Origin: Anas platyrhynchos
Lineage: Eukaryota > Chordata > Aves > Anseriformes > Anatidae
DNA: 64,000 nt
Direction of reading: 5' to 3'
Assembly: GCF_047663525.1 (NCBI RefSeq)
Contig: NC_092621.1
Location: 12,659,001-12,723,000 of the forward strand
Both the position numbers and the translations under genes were made by a program. A model generated the notes under the pieces. That model saw only the letters and a program-made list of their open reading frames with translations. It ran no database searches and had not been told where the DNA came from. Of the stretch, positions 47,201 through 59,200 are shown piece after piece. How positions within the stretch are numbered: the stretch's first letter is position 1; the number at the start of each line of letters is the position of its first letter.

Positions 47201-50200
47201 ACATACAAACAAATATACCACACTGACTTCTATGCCACAGCAGACACTTTGCTTTCCCTGAATTCACTAAGTAAATTTAAACTCTAAGTAAATCTACATC
47301 AAACAGCTTAACTAACTACATTCCTCCACCACGTGATGAAAATACTCAAATAGTTTGCTAGTTACCTGAAGAGTTCTAAACTTTGTGCTATAGAGAAAGA
47401 GAACAGAAAAAGCAACATGAATGATGATTAAAACATGCATCTTTGAATACTTAGAGCATTAACCTTCAAATTGTATTTGAGCTTAAGTGGAAGCTTGCCA
47501 AGTGGTGACAAAGGTAACAGTCCCCTTGCATCAAAACAAAACAAAACAAAAAAGACCCCCAAAACTTAAGGTCAAGCAACGTACTGCCTGCAGTATCACT
47601 CCCTGGATGATAGACCACATTTTTCAGATCTGTACCAATAATTTAGCAGTTGCATTCTGGCACCATTTTTCTTGTTCTTCTTGGAAACAATTTAAATACA
47701 GGACACTCTTTAGACACCTGTCAGTTCGTATGGGTAAGGCTTAAACGAGCAGGCAGGTAGGTAAGATTTCCACCTGATTATTAGACTTTTTGCAACAGGC
47801 TTCTGTCCAAGTCTCAGTCACCAACTTTATATATCCATTCTTCTCCTCACTTATTTAGTCTGTTCATGTGGTGCTGGTACTGCCAAATACATGTCAGTGT
47901 GCAGATTAACCCCAATTTGGAAGCAGAAGAAAGAACAAAAAAGGATGATATTAAGTGCAAGGAGTTGATAAATACATTCCTAATGAAGGAGATCCTGTTT
48001 GGAGCAGTAGGCTAGGCTAGATCACCTCCTGAGACTCCTTGTAACCTGAATTATTCTATGATTATACTGTCATTGGTTCTTTTTCCCATTCAGTTAAAAA
48101 CCAATCTACCAGTGTAGAAACAAAAGTTCTCCTAGAGTAAAGAAATTTGTCAGTGCCAGAAGCTTTGAATGGGCACTTCCAGCAATGTATTCATGTGCCT
48201 TTATGCAAGGCTGCACATCCTTACAGGACTAGTGGTGCCAGACAGCCGCATCTAATCCTATTTCCATACAGATTCCCACACCACAGAACCCTGCAGTGAA
48301 GGGGAGAGGACTGGCACGACACGACAACACCAGTTAACTGCAATCCAATACCCAACAAATGCTGTCTTTCTTCATCTGACACCTATCAATGTCAAGAAAT
48401 CCAACCACAAGCTAAGCACAAAGATCGGTGCAGAAAAAAAATTAGAGAAGAATGGAATTGGCTGTTCTGGAACTGCATCTCCACTGGTCTCACAGCTGGG
48501 ATCAAGAAACCTCCAACAGAAAGAGCTCCCAGACTTTGCCTGGACACCATCAACAGCACTATAGGCAGGCAGCAGGAGTAGCTGCCAGTTGTGCTTGGTC
48601 ACAAGCAAAGATAAAGCCCGTGGGTAACCAGTAAACATCTCCACTGAGCTCTCAAGTCATCCCAGCGAAGCTCGTTAGCAATGGTTTGCTGGGATGCAGG
48701 GTGTTCTGTCCTGCTGATTGTCTCACACATTGACCTCTCCTTTCTACTCCCCAGCTGCAATACTGGCACGCTCCCGCACACCTCTTTCAACGGCTCAGTG
48801 CTGCACTGGGAAGCCGAATGGTGCCACAGTGGGTAGGGAAAGAGTACGTAAGGCTGTGGCCAGTCGCAGTGCTGCCCACTGCTGGGCTGGTTCTCAACCT
48901 CATGCTAGCCAGTGAGTCTGGAAAGAAGGCAGGAAGTAAGAGTATTTGCCACCCACAGACAACACCTGCCCCTGAGCACCACAGGTCTCGTTTGCTAGAA
49001 CTGGGACTTTCAATTGCCTTCCTGGAGAACAAATTGACCTTGCTTTACTACCAGAAAGGATGAGAAATCCACAGCAAATAACCACTGCACTCAAAAAATC
49101 AACAGGGTTACTAAATCAGGGCTCTCATTCATGCCTCCTCTGGAAATATCTGCTGTGAATAAAACACTGCCACCAACAAGCACCTGACGTGCAGACTGTT
49201 GCTGCAGCACTCGTTTTTTCAGGCTGCTATTTCCACGAGCTATTACTTCCCCACACAAAGCACAGCCTCCATCTTGCAATTTTATTTACCCCATTTAGTT
49301 GCCCAATTTGTCTGCAAGCTACTTTTCAGCTTAGTCCAAGAGAGCTTTTATCTCAGAACAATGACAAAGCAGCAAATCTTTGCATGACCATTTGTAGGCA
49401 TTTTTTCTCCCAACATCAGTGCCGAGTCATCAGATCGCATTTCTCTGTTATTACTAACAAGGAGAGAGTTGAGTAATTTCATTGCTGAGGAACGAAGTCT
49501 CTTCTCTAATTTACATTTGTCTTAGATGTAATAAATTATTATTTCATCAACAGCTTCAGGATGCAGAAGGAATGCTCATCAAGTAAGATACTGATATCCT
49601 GATGATTGGCTGAAAATTTCCAGGATAAAGAACAGGTATCAGATATGTGAAGGTCTCCTCTTTGAATCCAACTCCAACAAGTAAGCAAGTATCACTAAGC
49701 TACAAGACAAATGGAAAGTTAAAGCCTTTAAATGGCTAAGCTACATCTGTGGGGCTGATGAATCCTCCTAATTTGCAAAAGACCCTAGAGATTACAGGTC
49801 TGCCTGTCTAGCTTCATCCCTCTAGCTCAGAGATCAGTAACTCAGAAGTTCATTCACCTGAGATGTCACAGTCACAGCCTGCCTGAGCCTAACCACAGTG
49901 AAGTGCATCAAACATGAGTGTTAGAAATCATCTGCTTTTCAGGTAATGACTCCAAATAAGCCCTGTGGTCTGAGGTCAGAGAAATCACAGAACAGCCGAG
50001 GCTGGACAGGACCTCTGGAGGCCATCTGGTGCAGCCTCCCTGCTCAAGCAGGGCCACCTGCAGCCAGTGCCTAGATGCCCTTAGCACATCTCCACCCACC
50101 TCTGGTGCAACTGCACCCAGGCTCAGTCCCACCTCCAGGGAAGGAGCGTTCTTCAGCATTCAGACAGAGCCTCCTGTGCCCATCCACACCCACGGCCTCT

Positions 50201-53200
50201 TGCTCTACCTCACACCAGGATCCCAGTGCCACACTAAGCGATCACCAATGTACGTTACTTCTTAGAAGATCTCTGTGATGCTGAGGAAGCTCTGATTTAC
50301 AGCTGCCACAGCACTCCTTCCACAAGAAAGGACTCTGGCAGATCGCTCAGCTTTCAAAATCCAGCAGCAAGTGTCACGGCCTCCCTACTTACATGGAAGT
50401 AACCAGACATGGGTGAAGGGAATTCACTGTCTCCCTCAAAGCCTCCTCTGTGATAGCTAACCCTGCAATTACAGCCCAAAAGAGCAAATCTTCAAATTGC
50501 TGTCACTAGGAAAAACAATTTGAAAGCATTTGAGCATTATCTGCCTCCACAACCACCTTGCAAGCAAGGCAAAAAGGTGGCTGCAGTGATTGAGCACAGT
50601 GCACAAACACTCACCTGACTTTTAAGGGGAAAAAGCATGTATTAATCTTTACTATTTACATTGTTAAATGTTCAGATAGCTGAGTACATAAAAGACAAGG
50701 CAATGACAACCGCAGCTGTAATTTTAGGATCTGAGGGCACAGAATGTCTTACAGATAGCTTTATACTAAATATTGACATTCTTGGCTAAAACATGAGAAA
50801 ACATAAAACTATTATCACAGCCCAGTGTTGAGTGCGTTAGGTATTGCAAGCTGTGTGGAGGAGCAATCTGATAAAAGCATCAAGTCTAAGTGAAGAAAAA
50901 TTGAGCTATACCAAATGCCTAATAACACCTACAAAAGCGACTTTGTAAAAGGATGTTTCTTCAGGTTTATTTAAAAAATCCTCATTAATACTCAAATGAA
51001 GAGAAACAACAGAGCTCTGACATTTTACAGAAAAACATTCTCATCCAAAGTAATCGTTGTATCTCATTTTACCACTACCTTCTTTGCATGGAATAAGTTG
51101 GTTTGATTCATGAAACTGAAGAAAATTAAACAAAAAACCTAAGTATCACAAAGTCATAGTATATACTCCTGCAAAAAAAAAAAATAAAAAGGCAAAATAA
51201 AAAACATTACGAAGAACGTTAAGACATACCTACCAGTATAAGAAGTATGTCACAAAACATTTAAATTTCCAGATACAAACTTCCAGTGATACACTTTCAG
51301 AAACTGCCAAACTGAAGACTGACTTTCCGGATTTCTGGACAGGCTGGAAAATAAAATGCTAGTCCTACAGAGCTCAGGATCTTCATGCTGGGACGGGCTT
51401 GGAATTTATGTTGAAAATGTAAAAACCTGCATGAGGGGGTCACACACAGGCCTGCAGTCCTGTGCAGCAGGTTAAATAATTTTGCCAGTAATGGCAAAAG
51501 AAACTGAAAGTACCAATGAAAAGAAGTTATGGACAATAACACAGGAAACGCAATGCTTACCTAGTCTTACTTGCTAAGGCTACCAAACAGGAACAAGATG
51601 TTCCTTATTCCTGTGAGGAGAGCAAGGGCAAAACACACAAGAAACATGGCTTAGAGCATAAGGATATTCAGCTAAGGGCGGTATCATCAGAAGTACAAAA
51701 AAAACCATAAGTATTCATGGAGTGAGATGAAGAAAGTACAACTATACACCTGTTAATCTGACTTCTACAGCATGCAAAATTGAAAAATAAAATGCTAGAA
51801 TAAAAACATGAGAGCTACTCTAAATGAAAGCGCACTAGCGTATGAAAACAGGGACAAAATACCCAAAAATACCTTCAGGCCTAATGTTAGTAGTGTTCTT
51901 AAACACCACAGCAGAGATGCAGTGCAGAGCACGCTTCCAAAAGACCTTGCATTACAGAATCACAGAATCACAGAATCTCTAGGTTGGAAGAGACCTCAAG
52001 ATCATCGAGTCCAACCTCTGACCTAACACTAACAGTCCCCACTAAACCATATCCCTAAGTTCTACATCTAAACGTCTTTTGAAGACTTCCAGGGATGGTG
52101 ACTCAACCACCTCCCTGGGCAGCCTGTTCCAATGTCTAACAACCCTTTCAGTAAAGAAATTCTTCCTAACATCTAACCTAAAACTCCCCTGGCGCAACTT
52201 TAGCCCATTCCCCCTCGTCCTGTCACCAGGCACATGGGAGAACAGGCCAACCCCCATCTCGCTAGAGCCTCCTTTAATGTACTTATACAGAGTGATAAGG
52301 TCACCCCTGAGCCTCCTTTTCTCTAGGCTGAACAAGCCCAGCTCCTTCAGCCGCTCCTCATAGGACTTGCTCTCCAGGCCCCTCACCAGCTTCGTCGCCC
52401 TTCTCTGGACCCGCTCAAGCACCTCGATGTCCTTCTTGTAGCGAGGGGCCCAAAACTGAACACAGTACTCGAGGTGCGGCCTCACCAGAGCCGAGTACAG
52501 GGGGACGATCACCTCCCTAGCCCTGCTGGTCACAGTGTTTTTGATACAAGCCAGGATGCCGTTGGCCTTCTTGGCCACCTGAGCACACTGCTGGCTCATA
52601 TTCAGCCGACAATTGGAGAACACACTATGATGAGCAGAATGTGGTTTGATGGAGCTGTGCTCCCTCAGGAGCCATAAGAAAGGCCTGCACTGAATGTCTC
52701 GAGAAAGCTTTTACCACAGCCATGGTTTTGCCTGGGAAAAGGTTATTTTCTTCACAGAGACTGGTATAACGCTGTGGTTTGGATTTTTGATGAAAACACA
52801 CTGATGGGATGGTTGCTGTTGAGCAGTGCTCACACAGAGCCCAGGACATTTCAGCTTCTTGATGAGGGGCTGGGGCTGCACCAGGAGCTGGAGGGGACAG
52901 GGACAGGACAACAGGCTCAGGCTGGCCCAGGGGGCGTCCCACACCGTGTGCTGCTGTGCTGAATGATAAAACTGGAGTAAAAACAGAGGAAGGGGAGGGG
53001 AACAGCTCCCTCAAGTTATCTCAGCCTGTGAGTTCTCATATTTTTACCTTTCTGCTTCTCTCCCCCATCCCACTAGGGGAGAGCAGGCGAGCCAGAGGCC
53101 ATGTGGTGCTGAGCTGCCTGCCAGGGCTAAGCCACCAGCCCTCTCTGGTGCCCAGCATGGGGCTCCAAGGGTTCAAAGCAATGACAGATGTGATTGGAGC

Positions 53201-56200
53201 ATGCTAGACCGAATTTAGACTTCTGCTTAGCTGCCAATTGGCAGGCTCCCATGCTTGCCACGGGGCTTGCTTGCCTTACTGTATATTATAGTCCAGTGCT
53301 TGCCAGTGACTGCTTTTGCTTCAGCTGCTGGCCATACTCCTTGTCATCTTTCCTTGCTGTGCTTGGGAACGTCCTGATAACAGCCACAGCCACACTCTAG
53401 GGCTGGCCCATGGCCAGGGCATCACTGCTGTCCCCGTGCTGCTCTACTGGACAGGCTGGAGCTCCAGAGTGAACTCACATCAGAGGGACCACGACCTGTG
53501 GACAAGCCCACGCAGGAGCATGTACACCCCTGAGTGTCTGTGGCCACGAAGAAGTCCAAGATGCAGCAAGAACACCCTGCAGTGGCTGTGGATAAGGCCA
53601 TGCTGTAACACCTTGAAGTGTCTGTGGCCATGAGGAGGACTACAACACAGGAAAAGGGCACAGCAGAGCAGAGACACCTCACAGTGACTGTGGATAAGTC
53701 CACATTATAGTAGGCAGACCTCTAAAGGGACTGTGACTCCTGTGTAAGGCCATACAGGAGCAGGTACACCTCTAAGGGACAAGCCCAGGCTGGAGCAGGG
53801 GTGAGGGGAGGAGTTCATTGCAATGTTACACCTTAAGGCCTGGCCCAAAAGGACAAGAGGTGAAGATTGTAATGGATACACCTTTAAACTGTTGTTAACC
53901 CATCCCATGATTTGAGTAGCATGTTATAGGAGGGAACCCATAGGAGAAACTACAGCAGGAATCCCTGCCACTAGCGAGGCCAGGAGCAAGGGCCAGAGTT
54001 CATGGCAATGCCAAACTCTGCAGCCTGGTCCAAAGGGACCAGGGTGGAGATTGTAACGCATATACCTTTGGGTTGGTGTAACCCATGATCCGAGTTGCAT
54101 GTTATAGTAAGTTCCATCACAGGAACTACTCAAACCAAGAGAGGATGAGCCTCACAAGAAGCAGTGCAAGTGCAGCAGTGACCAGACCCGAGGTGGCTTT
54201 GGCATCCAGTAACTCCACACAACACACCGCCCCTCCTGTCCTGGGAGAGCACACAGGGAGTAACTTGGTCACATACAGAGACCTCAGTGCACATTGTACA
54301 GACATTTGGGGGACCACGGGGTGGTCCCCAAAATAAGGGGATGATATCTGTGTATTAATCAAAGGGTGGTGATCAACAAACACGTACCAGAAAGTGTGGG
54401 ACCTGTGCATAATGTCAATGGTATGGAATAACAGGAGGATTCAACCTGGTTTCAGCTGTGATAGAGTTAATTTTCTTCAGAGAGCCTCATCTGATGCTGT
54501 TTCAGATCTTTGATGAAAACAGAGCTGATAACACACTGATTGATGGCTTAGCTGTTGCAGAGCAGTGCTTGCCAGTGCAGTACAAAGCCAAGGATTTCCT
54601 TTCTTGTGCTGCCCTTCTACATGAAGATAACTGGCAAGCTGCACCCTTTGGAGGAAGCTCTGATTTACAATTGTCGCAATACTCCTTCCAAAAGAAGGCA
54701 GTTTGAGAGGCCACTCAGCTTTCAAATCGTTTCTTCTTTTTCCAGAACTAGAAACAGCTTTGAATATAGCATGCAATTCAAGCAATACACTCAGTTTCCC
54801 TGACAAATAAGAAACACTGATTCAACATTTGCTTAAAGGACCAGGGCCTAAGACTGGCAATCTATAATTACATGCAAGTAGTTTTCCCATGCTCTGGTGT
54901 TATCTCCTACATATATTAAATCTTCATTTCTCATGTTAAAAACAAGCACAGTTTTCCTCACAAGTCAAGCAAACGTTGAGCTTTCTCATTTCTCCTCACC
55001 TGTATTTAAAAGTTCAATCACACATTAAGCTTCCCTATTTCATACCACAAAAACAACCTGCATACTAATGTGTTGGGATTAAAGCATGGCTCAGTTTCTG
55101 GATTTTAGAGAATGATGTACAAAGGCAAAGGCAAAATACACCGAGCAGTTGGTCACAGTAGAACCTGCCCAGTGGAAACCTGCACCTTGGAGGCATGTTT
55201 CAAGCATGCCAGAGAGAAGGGCCTGCAAAAGGCACAAGCACAACCCTGGATCTTCAGGAAGTTTTCCAGCATCAGCTGGAACTGATAGGAGATTCAAACT
55301 TCTAGGTTCATAGAACAGATAACCTCATTTGGGAACCGTACCAGCCTTCATGGTAAGTGTAGGACAGCGTGCCCACCTCAACTTCTTGTAAATACATACG
55401 AATTATCCAGACAACAAACACGGACCATTTGCAAGCCTCAGTTGCTGTATTTATACTAATTTATGGCCTTCATGGGAGTCACCCAAAGTTCTTAAACTTC
55501 TCAAAAGTGAACTATGTTCTCCTACATGCTTTTGCACTACAAATACTAAATGCAACAAGTCTGATCTTCCATGGTTGGTAGAGGTGAAAAAACAAAAAAC
55601 AAAAAACCACAGACTCTGTGATCATCAAATTTGGAAAATAAATTCGTCAAATTTAAGCCTTTACTGAAAGACTCAGGCGCAGTGAATTGATGCTTTGTTT
55701 GATAAGCCCATGGCTGAAACTTTTGCTAACAAAAATACAGGCTTCAGCACAATCATGCCTGCAGTGCAAGTGGGTTAACCCATCCTGGGATACTCAGATC
55801 TTCCAGGGACATTCAGTCCAGGTAACCTCAAATAGCAGGAATGCTCTGAAGCCCTCTCTGAAGCAAACCTAAGAAACAGTTTCACTGAGAAGAGGCAGGT
55901 CCTGGGTAAACTTAGGATGCATTGATTTCAGACGATTTAATAGCTAAAAAGCACAATTCACAAACTCAACATCTTGTTTAGAGGACAGATTTAATAATGA
56001 TCAATTGCCTTAGCTAAGGTAGCAAAGAAAGACACAACTTTCCAAAACAAAGTCCTATTGAGGACAACCTAGGCTCAACGTTCAATTTCTCTGCAAAGCT
56101 TTCAACGTGATTTGAGTCTTCGATTTCAAAGTACTGCTGAGTTGCAGCCTGTAGGCATTAAGCCCAGTTCCTCTCTTCCTTCCCAGTCTGGGTCATGAGT

Positions 56201-59200
56201 TACTATACAAACTGTTCCCAGCAGTCTGGCCTTCCTGTACACTGTTTCTAACAGTGCTGTATGTCACCTCTCCTTCTGTAGTATACCAGTGAGCTGCTTT
56301 AGCTAGGAAACATTTTGCTTACACTTCTCTTGCGTTTTTTTCTTCCCAACAACTTAGACCTCACTCTTTCATTATGCAGTGACAACCTTTCAAATGCTGC
56401 CTCATTCCCACTACCGAGTAATGCTTATGAGGCGTTTTGTGTATCATAGCATTTTGTAATTCATTACTTCTGTAGTAGCTGACTTTCACGATCTCTGCAC
56501 TTGGTAAGTGAAGCTGGCAACACTATTTCCCTGGTGCTTTTAAAGATGCTGCCTTGGGGTAAGTGTTTTATCTACAGGTGAACAAAAGTAATAATGCCAT
56601 GGTCTGTTTAAGAGTTCTTCATCTACTAAATTGAAGCATTGCCCTTTTAACCACAACTGAAGAATCCACATAATGGTTTGTAATTTGAAGGCTAATACAG
56701 AACATGTTGTGTTAGTTATAAACACATCAGTAGCTACTTTCTGCATTAACAGCTTTCTAGCAGTCCAGGCAATTTAATCTTTCAGTATGATACTAACATA
56801 ACTAGTTGTGATTTATGACATTAATTATTTGAAAACAATATCAAAGACTTTAAAAAAAAAAAGCCTTTTTGGCTGTATAAATTATTAGATCCTTGATGAG
56901 ACAGGTGAAGTTAAGTTTAATTTAGGCACAACAGAATGCCCTACTTTCACATCTATTTACTATATATGACTAAGTGTATTTGAATGGGGTGTTGGAAAAA
57001 CAAACACTGCGGGAAAAGGAATTATGTTTTAGTCATTTTCCAGACACCTCTCATGACAGAATGACAACCTAAAAGGTTGTGTTCATTGTTTTTAAATAAA
57101 GCAGCAACCCAACCTACTGAGCACCGAGGCACGTATACCAAGTTTCAAAACCAAAACCACTCTGGAATTGCATAACATGAACTACATGTTACCCACCTCA
57201 ATGTTTTCAGCAAAGTAGCTCCAACTTTTTATTTATGAAATAGCATCTCTAGCTTTACGTAATTGCAATATACTGTAATCTGCCTTGACTTCTTCATGCT
57301 TTAAATTCAGTAGACAGGTTTTATTTTATTATTATTTTTTTTTTAGCTTTTCAGGGTGAGGTGGAGTCAACTATAGTTCTGCCAGTTTTTAAACACTCTT
57401 TATGCACTCCACAGAGGATAATCTGCTGGTATAGTTCACATTACAGAGCAAGCAACCAGAGACAGCTAGTCTGAATTCATCAGAATGATAAAAAGCTTCA
57501 GGTCACCACCTCATTTGTTAATTAAGTCTCCGTTAAAAATACTACCTTCTTATACAATTGAATCCACAGGTCAATATGTACCCTAAAGCATACTACTTTT
57601 TCAAATAGCTCAAGTTTTAAGAAGAAAATACAAAGGCTTTACATTTTTGAAAAAATGGGTTACCTGACTTCATTTAAAAATTCCAATTTGGTTAACTCTT
57701 CATTTTGCATATTACTTTACATTTCTATTCCCTTCCTTCTGTTTATAAAAATCCTACTGTTTTAAAAATACCCGAGTAACATTTTCTGAAGAGCATCATA
57801 GTGGATCAAGGGCATTTGGACTGAAATGCAGATCTCAAACAGAAATCTAGAGAGCAAAAAGCCTGCCTAGCTGCTGAAAAGAGTACCTTGGTATAGCAGT
57901 ATGAAACTCAGAAACCTGAAACTCTACTAGTTAGGAAAGGTAATTTAGAAGTGATACCAAAAAATGCTATCTTTTTGCCATCTAATGTGAAAGAAGGTAA
58001 AGAACTTTCCGTAATTTAAAAAAAATCACTTATCTGGTTGGAGATACAATAGTTTATTTTCCTAAAGAGAGTTCTCTCTAGATATGAAAATTTTAGTGCA
58101 TAGATCAGTAACAGCTGGTGCTGGAAGCATCTATATAAAGGAGGGCTGAGTGCACACACACATGCGTGCACACCTTTAATGGATTTTGTATTTTGGTGCA
58201 CAAGAACTCACCAGCTCAAGCCAAGCCTTTCCCATCTGCTTGGAGGAACAGACAACACCTCCCTTCCTGACCAGTTCTGCTTACTATGTTTTTGGTGCCT
58301 TATATTAATGATGAGCTCACATCGTGCCTCTTTCAGAGGCAGCAACACATTGCAACAGAGTGCCCTTTCTCTATCCAATTACCAGTTTTCAAGAAAGCTG
58401 TAAAAACTTCATATTTTCGGGATGACCATCCCTGCCAGTTTGTTGCAGTAGTCTGAAAGAGCCAAAACTTGTTCCAAAGCTTCAATTCCTTGCTTTCCCT
58501 TGCCATTTCAAAGACACATAAAACAGTCAAAACAGCCTACCAACTGCAGTCCACATTAAAATATCTTCCTCTAATTAAGAAAAAAAAAAAAAAAGGCAAC
58601 ATTTCACTTGACAAGATGTTTCAAAGGTAGTTAAAACTGCATATGAAGCGTGTTTGGACAGCTAACTGATCTTTCCTAAATACCTTCCAGCAGTGACAAG
58701 TCAGCAACTACATGTCAATTGCTCTGTCAAGCTGGAAAGAACAGGACTCGGAGGAAATTAGCTTTACCTATTAATGGGACAGTGATTTCTCTGAGAATTA
58801 TATAAGGAATACAGCTTTGCCTGCTCTGTATGAGTTTTCTGAGAGTGAAATAAAGGGATGTGTATGGCAGTGAAATTCTTGCAGCACATACAGTAGCTTT
58901 CAGTATTAACAGACTGGATTGTTCATTTTTTGTGATGGGCTGTATTTAGATGTTTATCCCACCATCCAGGTCAGACAAAATTCAAACTGCTGTCAATTAC
59001 AGTAAGCAAACTATTTGTAGCGACTTCAGAAAGCAAGTAATATTTTTATTTAACTTTTACCTAATAACTGCAAGTGTCCCTTCCATACAATACAATAGTC
59101 TCCTCAAATATCAACTGAGTAAATAAAAGAGGTCCTGCATGATATGATGCAAGATGCTTTAAAAAATATTGCATCATTAAGTGTTGAGTTATTTGGGGGT

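Larger units (their letters stand above)
52716..54622 (+). mobile_element. Decayed, non-coding endogenous retrovirus (LTR - PBS - tandem repeats - partial LTR)
   Basis: A 5' LTR (about 52716-53137) shows GGTTATTTTCTTCACAGAG, TTGATGAAAACACACTGATG, GAGCAGTGCTCACACAGAGC and CTGCTTCTCTCCCCCATCCC, ending GGGCTAAGCCACCA. Nine bases later comes a lysine-type primer-binding site. The internal region (53164-54440) has no gag, pol or env frame. It is made of a degenerate tandem array and a duplicated block. A second, 3'-truncated LTR starts at about 54441 (CCTGGTTTCAGCTGTGATAG). The organisation resembles non-autonomous bird LTR elements with repeat-filled interiors (Hitchcock-like in chicken, by recall). 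The LTRs share motifs with the solo LTR at 14913. Confidence 0.75.

Noticed and set aside
48372..49279. Several overlapping 60-95 codon frames on both strands
   Set aside because: Overlapping short frames on both strands are typical of locally GC-richer non-coding DNA. None shows family motifs.
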